Source of the DNA: Imbricaverruca yamaguchii
Lineage: Eukaryota; Arthropoda; Thecostraca; Neoverrucidae
Assembly (NCBI GenBank): GCA_034440575.1
Contig: JAOTOL010001330.1
Location: 535,001 to 599,000, forward strand
DNA length: 64,000 nt
Reading direction: 5' to 3'
Both the position numbers and the translations under genes were made by a program. The notes beneath the pieces are model-generated. The model saw only the letters and a list, made by a program, of their open reading frames with translations. It had not been told where the DNA came from and made no database searches. Shown here piece by piece: positions 31,690 to 42,370 of the stretch. How positions within the stretch are numbered: the first letter of the stretch is position 1; every line of letters starts with the position of its first letter.

Positions 31690-31985
31690 ACACAGACGAG
31701 AGTAGATTTGCTCGGGCTTTTCTACCCTATACACGAGGGTTAACTCGCTCGGGCTTTTCTACCACCTGCACGAGAGTAGACTCGCTCGGGATTTTCTACC
31801 ACCTATACGAGAGTAAACTCGCTCGGGCTTTTTCTACCCCCTACACGAGAGTAGACTCGCTTGGGTTTCTCTACTACCACCTATACGAGAGTAGACTCGC
31901 TCGGGTTTCTCTACTACCACCTATACGAGAGTAAACTCGCTCGGACTTCTCTACCACATACACGAGAGCAAATTTGCTCGGGCTT
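31690..31985 (+). repeat. ~37-43 bp tandem repeat, seven copies
   Basis: ACTCGCTCGGGCTTTTCTAC followed by CACCTATACGAGAGTAG repeats, with small length variation (CTACTAC insertions). Each unit contains CTCGCTCGGG. Frames across it are artefacts. Confidence 0.85.
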
Positions 31986-32087
31986 TGTTCTCGCTCGTAC
32001 TCCGTCTAAATTTAATCGACAAGTTCAGGCGACAAAATTGAGTGCATCTTGAATCCAATCATCTGGTTTTGCCTAATAACAAATGCT

Positions 32088-32251
32088 GTGTCAATGCGGT
32101 AAATAATGAAATGTTTACACTATACTTTCTCATTAAAAATAACACTTTTCCCATTCGTAATAATTAACTACATTTGTTGGATCAGCATTGGTGAAACCTG
32201 TACGGTTGTTCGTTTGCGGAAGGGGCAAGAGCACCGCAAGCGTGAGGAAGC
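32088..32251 (+). repeat. 165-bp segment duplicated from 30365-30529 (copy 2)
   Basis: Second copy of the direct repeat. It ends about 130 bases before the 1.6-kb satellite array begins. Confidence 0.8.
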
Positions 32252-32379
32252 TTCCGCCCCGCTGCGCACACACACAACCAACATGGCTGCGTCCATGCCC
32301 GAAGCAACAGTTGAACACAGACCTGAGCGGGTAGGCGGCCGGGCGCGGCACGGATCGGGCGTGACCGAGGAGCATTCAA

Positions 32380-34003
32380 CACGGCGTCACACGGCGTTAC
32401 ACTACACGGCGTTACACTACACGGCGTTACACTACACGGCGTTACACTACACGGCGTTACACTACACGTCGTTACACGGCGTTACACTACACGTCGTTAC
32501 ACGGCGTTACACTACACGTCGTCACACGGCGTTACACTACACGGCGTTACACTACACGGCGTTACACTACACGGCGTTACACTACACGGCGTTACACTAC
32601 ACGTCGTTACACTACACGGCGTTACACTACACGGCGTTACACTACACGGCGTTACACTACACGTCGTCACACGGCGTTACACTACACGTCGTCACACGGC
32701 GTTACACTACACGTCGTTACACTACACGTCGTTACACGGCGTTACACTACACGTCGTTACACGGCGTTACACTACACGGCGTTACACTACACGTCGTTAC
32801 ACGGCGTTACACTACACGTCGTCACACGGCGTTACACTACACGTCGTCACACGTCGTTACACTACACGTCGTTACACGGCGTTACACTACACGTCGTTAC
32901 ACGGCGTTACACTACACGTCGTTACACGTCGTTACACTACACGGCGTTACACTACACGTCGTCACACGGCGTTACACCTCACGGCGTTACACTACACGTC
33001 GTTACACGGCGTTACACTACACGTCGTTACACGGCGTTACACTACACGTCGTTACACGGCGTTACACTACACGTCGTTACACGGCGTTACACTACACGTC
33101 GTCACACGGCGTTACACTACACGTCGTTACACGGCGTTACACTACACGTCGTTACACGGCGTTACACTACACGTCGTTACACGGCGTTACACTACACGGC
33201 GTTACACGGCGTTACACTACACGTCGTTAACTACACGGCGTTTACACTCGTACACGGCGTTACACGTTACACTACACGGCGTTACACGGCGTTACACTAC
33301 ACGGCGTTACACTACACGTCGTTACACGGCGTTACACTACACGTCGTTACACGGCGTTACACTACACGTCGTCACACGGCGTTACACTACACGTCGTCAC
33401 ACGGCGTTACACTACACGGCGTTACACTACACGGCGTTACACTACACGGCGTCACACGGCGTTACACTACACGGCGCTACACTACACGGCGTTACACTAC
33501 ATGTCGTTACACGGCGTTACACTACACGTGGTCACACGGCGTACCTACACTTACACGTCGTTACACCACACGGCGTTACACTACACGTCGTTACACGGCG
33601 TTACCATACACGTTGTTACACGTCGTTACACTACACGGCGTTACACGTCGTTACACTACACGGCGTTACCCTACACGTCGTTACACGGCGTTACACTACA
33701 CGTCGTCACACGTCGTTACACTACACGTCGTTACACGTCGTTACACTACACGTCGCTACACGGCGTTACACTACACGTCGTTACACGGCGTTACACTACA
33801 CGTCGTTACACGTCGTTACACTACACGGCGTTACACTACACGTCGTTACACTACACGTCGTTACACTACACGGCGTCACACGTCGTTACACCTCACGGCG
33901 TTACACTACACGTCGTTACACTACACGCGTTACACTACACGTCGTCACACGGCGTTACACTACACGTCGTTACACGTCGTTACACTACACGGCGTTACAC
34001 GGT
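32380..34003 (+). repeat. 1.6-kb satellite of 10-bp and 15-bp units (TTACACGKCG / TTACACTACACGKCG)
   Basis: About 125 units of two alternating lengths: GTTACACGGC (10 bp) and GTTACACTACACGGC (15 bp), each with G or T at the base after ACG and occasional GTCAC for GTTAC. The order of long and short units varies but recurs in blocks, as unequal exchange would produce. The 374-codon and 203-codon frames (YTALHYT, RRYTT) are artefacts of a stop-free repeat. Confidence 0.97.
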
Positions 34004-34019
34004 ATGTAGCTCAGGTATT

Positions 34020-34980
34020 CGGCATGCCCGACCGTTCGAACGATTGACTCCGGAAAGACTGGACTGCCAGCGCATGTTTACGTGCAGCATTCATGTTCGG
34101 GGTCACTCATAGTAGGTCAGCGTAGGCAGCCGCTCTCAAAAGACACATTTTTGGCATAGCAAACCACAAACGTACCGTCGCGCTCTTCAAGTCATCCAAG
34201 ATTTCCATGCAATTGATGTTGTTGCATCCCAATTTTATATTTTTATGTTGCATCCCTACATTTTCATTCAATTTCATCCTTTTCTTTTCTTTCAGTTTTG
34301 TTCCAACTGGTATTATTCACAGTACCATCTGAGGCTAGCTCTACGTTGTAATTCTATTTAATCCAAGTTCAAAGAGAGCCGACCGAAATGTATTGGCAGA
34401 CTAGACCTGTTTTTAATACGCCGGCTCGCTGAGAAGGCACAATGCACATGTCATGCTGTGTTGCTTGCTACGAAACGAGAAAAACAAGCCACAAAACATT
34501 TGGTAAGTACCCATATTTCGAGTTAACTAATGGAGAGCAAGCTTTTTTAATGATAATTATCTTACGGGGAATGATAATTATTTAGCTTCATGAGGAACTA
34601 TGACGTGCATGCTTCGAGCCTTTTTGCACATTGCACATTTTACATATCTAATATGTGGAATCGATCGTAAAATGTACTTCCCTCTGCTGAAGATAACTGC
34701 AAATACACCACATTGCGATGCAATAACGCCCCGCCTGCCAGAGCTGTGCATCAGCATCAGTTTAGGCTGTGCGGCGTACCCAGTCGTGCCATGTTGGTGC
34801 CCATGGCACAGAATCGGTTGTAAACGGCGCCGTGGGAAGTGTGCCACGCGGGGCGACGGTCGGTGGTGCTCGTGCTGGTGTCAGGTACCAGCGGCTGACC
34901 CCGCGCGTTGTGCTGATGACCGCTGATGACCGCTGATGACCGCCGGTCAGCTGGCGTGTCAGCGGGCAGCCCTCACCACA
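34020..34980. other. No recognisable gene
   Basis: Mixed unique sequence. GCTGATGACC is repeated four times at about 34911-34943. Confidence 0.35.
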
Positions 34981-34986
34981 GGCAAC

Positions 34987-35228
34987 GTTTGTTTATTTGT
35001 TTATTGGGTGGTTCACGACGCACTGTATGCATATTGCATATTCACGGCTAATGGCGCCGCCCACACTGTTTCGCCGGTGGGCCGCCGGATTGGGAAATAG
35101 TGCGTCGTGAACCACCCAATAAACAAATAAACAAACGGATTGGGAAATGTCCCGAGCGGCGCGAGTGTCTAACCCGGAACCTTTGGTACCCAGAGCCCAA
35201 CACCCTATCCACTCGGCCATCCCCGCCC
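34987..35228 (-). mobile_element. SINE-2 copy with a nested SINE-2 fragment
   Basis: On the minus strand a tRNA-like head begins near 35228: GGGGATGGCCGAGTGG has a perfect A box (TGGCCGAGTGG) and the later GGTTCCGGGTTAGACAC is a decayed B box. The body (GGCGCCATTAGCCGTGAATA) ends in GTCGTGAACCACCCAATAAA plus an (AAAT/AAAC) tail at 34987. The class-II A box suggests a Leu- or Ser-type tRNA ancestor. A 37-base fragment of the same family sits inside it in the opposite orientation. A possible duplication CAGGCAA flanks the whole element. Confidence 0.75.
35099..35135 (+). mobile_element. 37-base SINE-2 3' fragment inserted with a 13-bp target-site duplication
   Basis: AGTGCGTCGTGAACCACCCA and its AATAAACAAATAAACAAA tail are bracketed by exact CGGATTGGGAAAT at 35086-35098 and 35136-35148. 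Host and insert are in opposite orientation, so 34987-35024 and 35099-35135 form a perfect inverted repeat of about 37 bp. Confidence 0.9.
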
Positions 35229-35265
35229 CAGGCAAGTTGTTGGATGGCGCGGGTGGAGCCGGAGG

Positions 35266-35403
35266 GGTTGGTTGGTTATTGGTTTCACGACACATCGACC
35301 GTTGAGTCATGTAGCGTCGCCAATCCCTCACGCCGATTGGTCGCGGGCGAAGAGTAGCGACAGGTGAGACTCGAACCCACAACCTCTCGATTGTGAGACG
35401 AGC
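35266..35403 (-). mobile_element. SINE-1 copy 2 (5'-truncated)
   Basis: Minus-strand copy that starts at GCTCGTCTCACAATCG, missing the first ~30 bases including the A box, and ends in the AACCAACCAACC tail at 35266. The B box GTTCGAGTCTC is intact. No target-site duplication was recognised. Confidence 0.85.
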
Positions 35404-35599
35404 TGCCTTGAGCTGGCTGGGGCTGGGTGTGGGGGGAGGGGGCGGGGTGGAGTGAGCTGCTGATGGAATGGCCGGAACGACGTTTTCCGATTGCGTCGGC
35501 TGTTTCAAGATGTGAATCGGTCGAAAATTTGGGATTGCATAAAGCTTTTTCGAAATAGCGCCGGTTCGGACCGACAATCAACTAGGACGTTGTAGGTAC

Positions 35600-36055
35600 A
35601 CAATTTTTGCATTGGTAGAATCAAATCGACCTTTGTGAAATTTTGTCACAGGTTTTCACTGATGTTACTGGGGCCACTGCCATTAAGAAACCACTGGTGG
35701 ACATAAGGTTTCATGTCCGTTGTTTGCCGATGCACGTAGCATAGCAATGCAGCACAAAATCGGTTAATATATTAGGACTATGTTTGATGTGGTGGATTAC
35801 ATTTGGCATCCTATCATTTATTTTGTGTCAGTGGGCAATGACCCGACGAGATTCACTGACCTGGCTTTGCTGAGTAAGAGATAACGTGTACTTGGGAGAG
35901 GGCAGAGCCACTACTAGGGAATTCTGACTGGGGAGCGACACCCGGAACGACTACAGGACCGCCATTTGAGCCAACCAGACTTCCCCCAGCAATACTAAAG
36001 CAGTGGAGAATGTTCACTGACTGGGGGGGGGGCACGGCCATGGCTGCTTCTCCTC
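35600..36055. other. No recognisable gene
   Basis: Unique-looking sequence without long frames. Confidence 0.35.
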
Positions 36056-36059
36056 CCCA

Positions 36060-36615
36060 GATAGCATACTAGGGGATGCACTGGTGCACTTGGGAGGCAG
36101 CAGTATGTGTTCAGGAGGAGGAGGAGGAAGTAAGCGCTGGGAAGCAGTCAGTCTGTTCTGGGGAGGATGCATTGTCGGCAATTTGTAGTGGGGAAGAGAC
36201 ATTATGTACCGGGGAAGACACGGTCTGTACCGAGGATAAGGTAGTGTTTGCTGGAGAGGAGGTAGTATGTTGGGTGGCGAAGCATGCGCCGGAAAGGAAG
36301 CGGTATGTGCTGCGAATGAGGCTACGTGCACCGGGTTGGTGGGGCCCGTACTGGGGAAGCAGTTAGTCTGTGCTTGGGGAGAAGACAGTCTGTGCTGGGG
36401 AGAGGAAGCATATGCTGGGGAAGGAGGCAGCGCATACTGGGGCAAGAGACGGTCTGCACTAGAGGGGAGGCGGTTTGCACCGGGCGGGAGGCGGTCTGTC
36501 CTGGTTAATGAAGACTCATGTGCTGGGAAAGGAGAGAGTTTTTACCAAGGAGGCGGTGGTCTGTCTTGGAGGAGAAGGCCGCACGTATTGGAGGAGGAAA
36601 CAGTCCGACTAGGGA
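36060..36615 (+). repeat. Degenerate ~30-bp G-rich minisatellite
   Basis: Variants of GTGCTGGGGAGGAGGCAGT recur every 25-35 bases. The same word family appears in the 73-bp array at 37.7-39.0 kb. Pro-rich (minus) and Gly/Glu-rich (plus) frames are repeat artefacts. Confidence 0.7.
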
Positions 36616-36800
36616 GGAGGGGGCCAACAAAGAAGAAAAAGGAAGAACGAAGGAGAAAGAAAGAAAAAAAAAAAAGGGGAAAAAGAAAAAAATAAGAAGG
36701 AGGGGGGGGGGAAGGAAGAAAAAAAGGAAGAAGAAAAAAAGAAAAAAAAAAAAAAAAGAAAAAAAAAGAAGAAAAAAAAAAAAAAAAAAAAAAAATTATG
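36615..36800. repeat. Homopurine tract (A/G), ~185 bases
   Basis: Almost pure A/G on the plus strand with A-runs to about 19. Such tracts can adopt triplex (H-DNA) structure. The Lys-rich frame here is not a gene. Confidence 0.9.
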
Positions 36801-36899
36801 GAGGAGTCGATCTGTCTTGGAAGACGATGTAGCACAACTGGGGGGGAGTGTTTTTTAGGCGTGCCGGGCCATAAAGGTCATTTGCGCCGCCTTTAAAGG

Positions 36900-37690
36900 G
36901 GCACATATCTGCATATCTGTCTATGAGAGCGAGTGTTACGATCAAGGTACAGGCAAGTGGACATTTACGTTAAGGGAATATTGCTTTATACTTTGTGCGA
37001 AGTTTTTGGTTGCTGAAGGCGGGGGCGGTTGGGGACGTCTCCTGATGTCTAACTGGTTTTAATTTTACTTTACTCCTCCACATAATAAATTGTGGTTTGG
37101 GTGGGGCTCGGGTGTTTTGAGTGTCGAGTGGATTTTGCCAGGGTGCCGGCTTTAGCCTACTCCTATCGAAGAGCACCGAGGATTTTACCGTGCGGACAAG
37201 GAGGCAATTGTCCACACCGCCTTCACGCCGGCTGCCGCGTGTTAGTTGTTAGTAGTTGGTTAGTTTATTCATGCCATGCAGGGTTGTCAGCTGGGTTAGT
37301 ACGGTGTTTCATAATTTGGTTCATCTAGGAACTATGTAGTCTTTAGGTTAGGTGGGAAAGGAGATCGGCTCATCTATGTACCACGGCTCCTCTGAGTAGA
37401 GGTTTTACGGTAAGCTATTTTTTTAAGGCTTGATGCCTTCCTAAAGAGCGGCTCATCTACCTCGGACGGCACCGCTAGGTATGCCAAATATTCCTAACTG
37501 GGAAGCAAATCGGCTCATGTACGTCCGACGCCATGCGGGGATGGCTATTTACGTGCTTGTCCTGCGAGTGAATAGACAGTCATGTATTGAAGTTGATGTG
37601 TTTGGTAGAGAGCTCCTGCTAGATCTGTGGCATACAGATATTCAAATAGCAGTTGAATGAGTTCTGCGTGTTTGTACCGAGAAGGGGAAG
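36900..37690. other. No recognisable gene
   Basis: Sequence with ATCGGCTCATCTA-type words repeated three to four times (about 37361-37520) and short frames only. Confidence 0.35.
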
Positions 37691-37699
37691 CGATGTAGG

Positions 37700-38970
37700 G
37701 TGAGCTTTTGCACGAACTGGGGAAGGAGGCAGTCTGTACCAGGGAGGAGGTGGCATGTCCTGGAGGAGGAGGCAGTATGTACTGTGGAAGAGGCAGTACG
37801 TACTGAGGAGGAGGCGGATTGTACCGGGCAGAAAGAAATCCGTCTGGTCGTTGCAGACCCGTCTATGGACCGGGGAACGAAACAGTCTGCACTAGGGGAG
37901 GCGGTCTGCACCGGGCGGGAGGCGGTCCGCCTGGTTATAGGCTGTGGGAGAGACAGTCTGCACTATGGAGGAGGCGGTCTGTACCGGGCGGGAGGCGGTC
38001 CGCCTGGCTATAGGCTGTGGGAGAGGCAGTCTGCACTATGGGGGGAGGCGGTCTGTACCGGGCAGGAGGCGGTCCGCCTGGTTATAGGCTGTGGGAGAGA
38101 CAGTCTGCACTATGGAGGAGGCGGTCCGCCTGGTTATAGGCTGTGGGAGAGACAGTCTGCACTATGGAGGAGGCGGTCTGTACCGGGCGGGAGGCGGTCC
38201 GCCTGGTTATAGGCTGTGGGAGAGACAGTCTGCACTATGGGGGAGGCGGTCTGCACCGGGCGGGAGGCGGTCCGCCTGGTTATAGGCTGTGGGAGAGACA
38301 GTCTGCACTAGGGGAGGCGGTCTGCACCGGGCGGGAGGCGGTCTGCACCGGGCGGGAGGCGGTCCGCCTGGTTATAGGCTGTGGGAGAGACAGTCTGCAC
38401 TATGGGGAGGCGGTCTGTACCGGGCGGGAGGCGGTCCACCTGGTTATAGGCTGTGGGAGAGACAGTCTGCACTATGGAGGAGGCGGTCTGCACCGGGCGG
38501 GAGGCGGTCCGCCTGGTTATAGGCTGTGGGAGAGACAGTCTGCACTATGGAGGAGGCGGTCTGCACCGGGCGGGAGGCGGTCCGCCTGGTTATAGGCTGT
38601 GGGAGAGACAGTCTGCACTATGGAGGAGGCGGTCTGTACCGGGCGGGAGGCGGTCCGCCTGGTTATAGGCTGTGGGAGAGACAGTCTGCACTATGGAGGA
38701 GGCGGTCTGTACCGGGCGGGAGGCGGTCTGTACCGGGCGGGGGCGGTTATATTAAAAAGGAGGAGGCGGTCTGCACCGGGCGAGGCGCGATAGGCGTAGA
38801 GACAGTCTGAAGGGTGCACGGGGGAGGCGGTCCGCCTGATTATAGGCTGTGGGAGAGACAGTCTGCGCTATGGAGGAGGCGGTCTGTACCGGGCGGGAGG
38901 CGGTCCGCCCGGTTATAGGCTGTGGGAGAGACAGTCTGCACTATGGATGAGGCGGTCTGCACCGGGCGGG
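37700..38970 (+). repeat. 73-bp G-rich minisatellite with degenerate flank
   Basis: From about 37905 the unit GGCGGTCTGCACCGGGCGGG - AGGCGGTCCGCCTGGTTATA - GGCTGTGGGAGAGACAGTCT - GCACTATGGAGGA repeats with a 73-bp period about 13 times, some copies gaining or losing a GGCGGTCTGCACCGGGCGGGA half-unit. CGGTCCGCC is a small palindrome in each unit. Since 73 is not a multiple of three, all frames cycle and stay open. Confidence 0.95.
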
Positions 38971-38974
38971 AGGC

Positions 38975-39195
38975 GGTCCCGTCCGCCCGGCAGTCGCCCG
39001 CCCGGCTATGGACGCCGCGCCGGCGGCGGATCGATGTCGGCGCCAGAGATGAGCCGCGCCGGCTGACCCGAGGGTCGATGCCGGGTCGCTGGGGAGACGC
39101 TCTGGGTACACAAACGGGCCGCCGCCCGGCCGGATCCCCGCGCCGGCCGCCGGTCCGCCCGCGGTGTCGGAGCCGACGGAGCCCCGTCGGACCCT
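38975..39195. other. CpG-rich spacer between two arrays
   Basis: GC-rich single-copy-looking sequence between the 73-bp array and the (CA)n tract. No gene recognised. Confidence 0.3.
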
Positions 39196-39226
39196 GCGAT
39201 ACATGCACAAACACGCATGCACGTAC

Positions 39227-39243
39227 GCGCACACACACACACG

Positions 39244-39318
<75 letters not shown>

Positions 39319-39362
39319 CACACACACACACGCACGCACGCACGAACGCACGCACGCACGTA

Positions 39363-39411
<49 letters not shown>

Positions 39412-39412
39412 G

Positions 39413-39479
<67 letters not shown>

Positions 39480-39537
39480 ACGCACACGCACACGCACACG
39501 CACACGCACGCGCACACGCACACGCACACGCACACAT
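39227..39537. repeat. (CA)n / (CGCA)n / (CACACG)n compound microsatellite
   Basis: CA dinucleotides, then CGCA tetranucleotides (about 39330-39416), CA again, then CACACG hexamers. His-Thr and Val-Cys frames up to 240 codons are artefacts. Confidence 0.97.
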
Positions 39538-39544
39538 ACAGAAA

Positions 39545-40250
39545 TCGCCACGCGCGTGACAAGAACTTGCCCTGTTAAACCATGTTTGGGCTGAAGATTG
39601 ATCTGCTTTTTTATTTTAACCTACGTGGTGTAAAATTTTTCGGTGCAATAGCAACTTGCTGAATTTCGTGTCACTTTTGCGATGATAGATACCATAGGTG
39701 AATGCTTATTTTCGACTCAAGACGTATCGTGTAGCGCAGGTGTTGTTTTTTTTTAAGTTGAGGGGTGGAAGTCGGCGGCACTAGTATGCTTAAGTAATTT
39801 CCTGTTTTCTTAGCAGGTTTGAAGTGCACTGATTTGTCAGTTGTGTGCACTTTCTACCCTTCGAGAAGTTTTCAGGGTACACCGATAAAAATGAGCACCC
39901 CATATTTAAAGTGGCATTGACGCGGTCGTGATTATTGCTTTCATGTGCGACAGTAATTTGGAGGGAGGAGACCGGACGATTGTGGAATCGGGGTCGGTGA
40001 ATTATCATCGATGTCACACCCTAATACTAGGATATAAAATCGCTCAAGCTGCAGCGTAAAACAGACTTGCAATCGATTACTCATCATGTACTCGCCGTCC
40101 CTCCGCAAACAGTCTGCCCAGCGCTGCACCAGTCTCGCAACACGACCATGTCAATTTTCCCGCCACGTGTGCCGATTTTCCCGCCATCGACACTGACTGT
40201 CCACCATTGAACAGTGGCAAATTGGATCCACTTGGACGGGAGGTTGTGGC
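39545..40250. other. No recognisable gene
   Basis: AT-richer sequence with short frames only. GCCACGTGTGCCGATTTTCCCGCC near 40160 carries two TTTTCCCGCC words (E2F-like), which could be regulatory. Confidence 0.3.
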
Positions 40251-40261
40251 TGAGGCCTGTC

Positions 40262-40296
40262 CACCGTGACTGGAGGTTGTACCTCCAGTCACGGTG
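40262..40296. repeat. Perfect hairpin, 16-bp stem, 3-base loop
   Basis: CACCGTGACTGGAGGT, loop TGT, ACCTCCAGTCACGGTG. Flanked by copies of GTTGTGGCTGAG(G/T) (about 40243 and 40301). Confidence 0.92.
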
Positions 40297-40589
40297 CCGT
40301 TGTGGCTGAGTTCTGTAGCGAGAGCACACCCAAACACAGACCTAAGATTTGGGAGGATGTTAGGATCAAACTTGGGGAAACAGATCTTTTATAATTCTAA
40401 AAAGATTGACATGACGTGAATCCTTCCAGATAGGTGCAAGGCTGTTTGAAGAAAAGTGAAATATAATGTCACCGAAGCAATGAGGGTGGCAGAGATTACG
40501 TTTGTTGGTACATGGAGAACGATACAAAAATTATCGTGAAAAGCAATGCAGAAATTCTTTAGTTTTTTAGAAACTGTTTAAAAAAAGCA

Positions 40590-41665
40590 CATTCGCAAGT
40601 ATGGCCAATCGAAATAGGAAAATCGAATTCGTGGAACAATTTGGAAATAGTTCAATCTCTTGGCACACAGTTCTCCTCAGTGTTTACGAAAGAAATAACC
40701 GATATTTTACGGAATATAAAGCACGCTTTCACAAATCGTTTTTCACTTCATTTGAATTTGACGTGAATGAGGTGGAAGAACTAATGAAAGCAATTAAGCC
40801 CAGCAAAGCATCAGGGTCGGATTAACTGTATGGCACAGTGTCGCATGAGCTCGCCTAGGAGTTGGCTCTGCCATTGTTTTCAGTAAATCATTCATATTTG
40901 TTGAAATCCCGGTCGATTGGAAGGGGGAAAATATTGCACAGCTTTTTGACTAAATGAAATAAGTCAAAAACTGAAAACTATTGGCCGGTTGGCTTTATCT
41001 CTCTTGTGTGCAAGGCATTTGAGAAAGTGATGAAGAAAAAACACTCAGCCGGTCAAATTATGAGTAAATTTGATAACACAGCACGGCTTTAGACAGGAAC
41101 GTGCACGCCTCACCAACCTACTACAATACTTGGAGTCGGTTGGAAAATAGTTTGATGTTGGTGTACTTGTCTAGGCTGCACATTTATGTTTTAGCAAGGC
41201 GTTTGGTAAAGTTCCATACGGATGACTGGTACTGCAATTTATGAAACACGGAACTTCTGGAGGAACATTACAACGAGCCATCTTCTTAGCAGAACGCTTT
41301 GATTTGAAGTTGCTCAACGGTCAGGTCTTGGTCTGCTACTTTATTTATTGTAAAATGATTCAAGAAGGGGAAAAATACTAGACATCCATGTTTACGGATG
41401 ATTTCAAACTTTTTGATCTATTGATAATCGAGACTATGAAAAGAATTACAGGCTGGTCTTGGTCACTTTATAACATGCTCGGAATACTAGCGAATAACGT
41501 TCCATCACAACAAATGCAAAAGGACTCGGTTTTGGTGCTAATAATCCCGATCACGTTTATAAAATGAGTGACGATAGCCTCAAGATGACAGCAGAGGAGA
41601 AATACTTGAGGATTATTGCAACAGACAATTTTAAATTAAGCAGAAAATCTTAGGAAGCAACTTAA
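40590..41665 (+). pseudogene. CR1-like LINE reverse-transcriptase relic
   Basis: Several frames, many stops. In order: VEELMKAIKPSKASGSD (40770-40825), ENYWPVGFISLVCKAFEKV (about 40972-41030), the catalytic-loop remnant MFTDDFKLF (about 41390-41415, family YADD/FADD) and EEKYLRIIATDNFKLS (about 41597-41645). These are successive landmarks of a CR1/L2-type polymerase. The element has no working frame, and both ends are lost. Confidence 0.85.
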
Positions 41666-42370
41666 CACGCGCACTGGAGGGGGTCTAAATTCGCCCACCC
41701 CTCCGGTTTTCGTAGATAACTCCAGATTTTACCAGCCGATATACGCCATTGTTTGTGTACCTGCCAATAAATGACCGCGCGTTGTTTGATGTAAAATGAA
41801 AATAAAACGAAAATTTTTTCTACTTAGGGGTCGCTAAAGTCAAACAATTTTTCAGCGCCAGATCACAAATATCGGCGCTGATGCGCTTCCGTATATTAGC
41901 AAAATGGAAGTGTTCTTGGTAAAACTAGCGACTTGTTTGATGTACATTGTCATGCTACATTGTTTCAGAGTCATGTCAAGTCACCGAGGTCAAGTCAGGT
42001 CAAGTTCATAACAGGTTAACACAAGCCCTAGAGGACGTATGGCGAAATCCGCCAATCCTTCCGATTTGTCGTGCCTAACTCCATATTGTACCGGCCGATA
42101 CACGCAAAATTTTTCGCGTACCTGCTTAGAAATGTCCGGCGCATTGTTTAAAGTAAGAAAAATGAATATCGGCCGAGAAGTTTTCGAGTTAAGGGTCGTT
42201 AAAGTAAACATAATTCGCAGCGCCAGACCACAAAAATCGGCGCTGATGCGCTTCCCGTATATTGGCAATAGGGAAGTGTTCTTGCCAACACTAGCGACTT
42301 GTTTGATGCATATTGTTATGCTATATAATTTAAAAGTCATGTTAAGTCGCCGAGGTCAAGTCAGTTATGT
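41665..42370 (+). repeat. Tandem duplication of a ~345-bp unit
   Basis: Copy 1 (about 41665-42006) and copy 2 (about 42014-42370) share AGCGCCAGA(T/C)CACAAA, ATCGGCGCTGATGCGCTTCC, GGAAGTGTTCTTG, ACTAGCGACTTGTTTGATG and GGTCAAGTCAG at about 75-80 percent identity. Copy 2 is open over 126 codons on the plus strand and 116 on the minus; copy 1 is not, so coding is unlikely. GGTCAAGGTCA-type words also occur at 27.2 kb. Confidence 0.8.

Noticed and set aside
32106..34112. 374-, 203- and 144-codon frames rich in Tyr, Thr, His
   Set aside because: Produced by the TTACAC satellite; no domain, no start context, frames shift with unit length.
34987..35135. DNA transposon with 37-bp terminal inverted repeats
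   Set aside because: The right 'terminal repeat' is itself bracketed by a 13-bp target duplication and carries a SINE tail, so a nested SINE fragment explains it better.
32380..39000. CRISPR-like arrays
   Set aside because: The repeats have no unique, evenly sized spacers and the window is eukaryotic; they are satellites and minisatellites.
38840..39594. Cys-Val and His-Thr frames up to 240 codons
   Set aside because: Translation of CA/TG and CGCA microsatellites.
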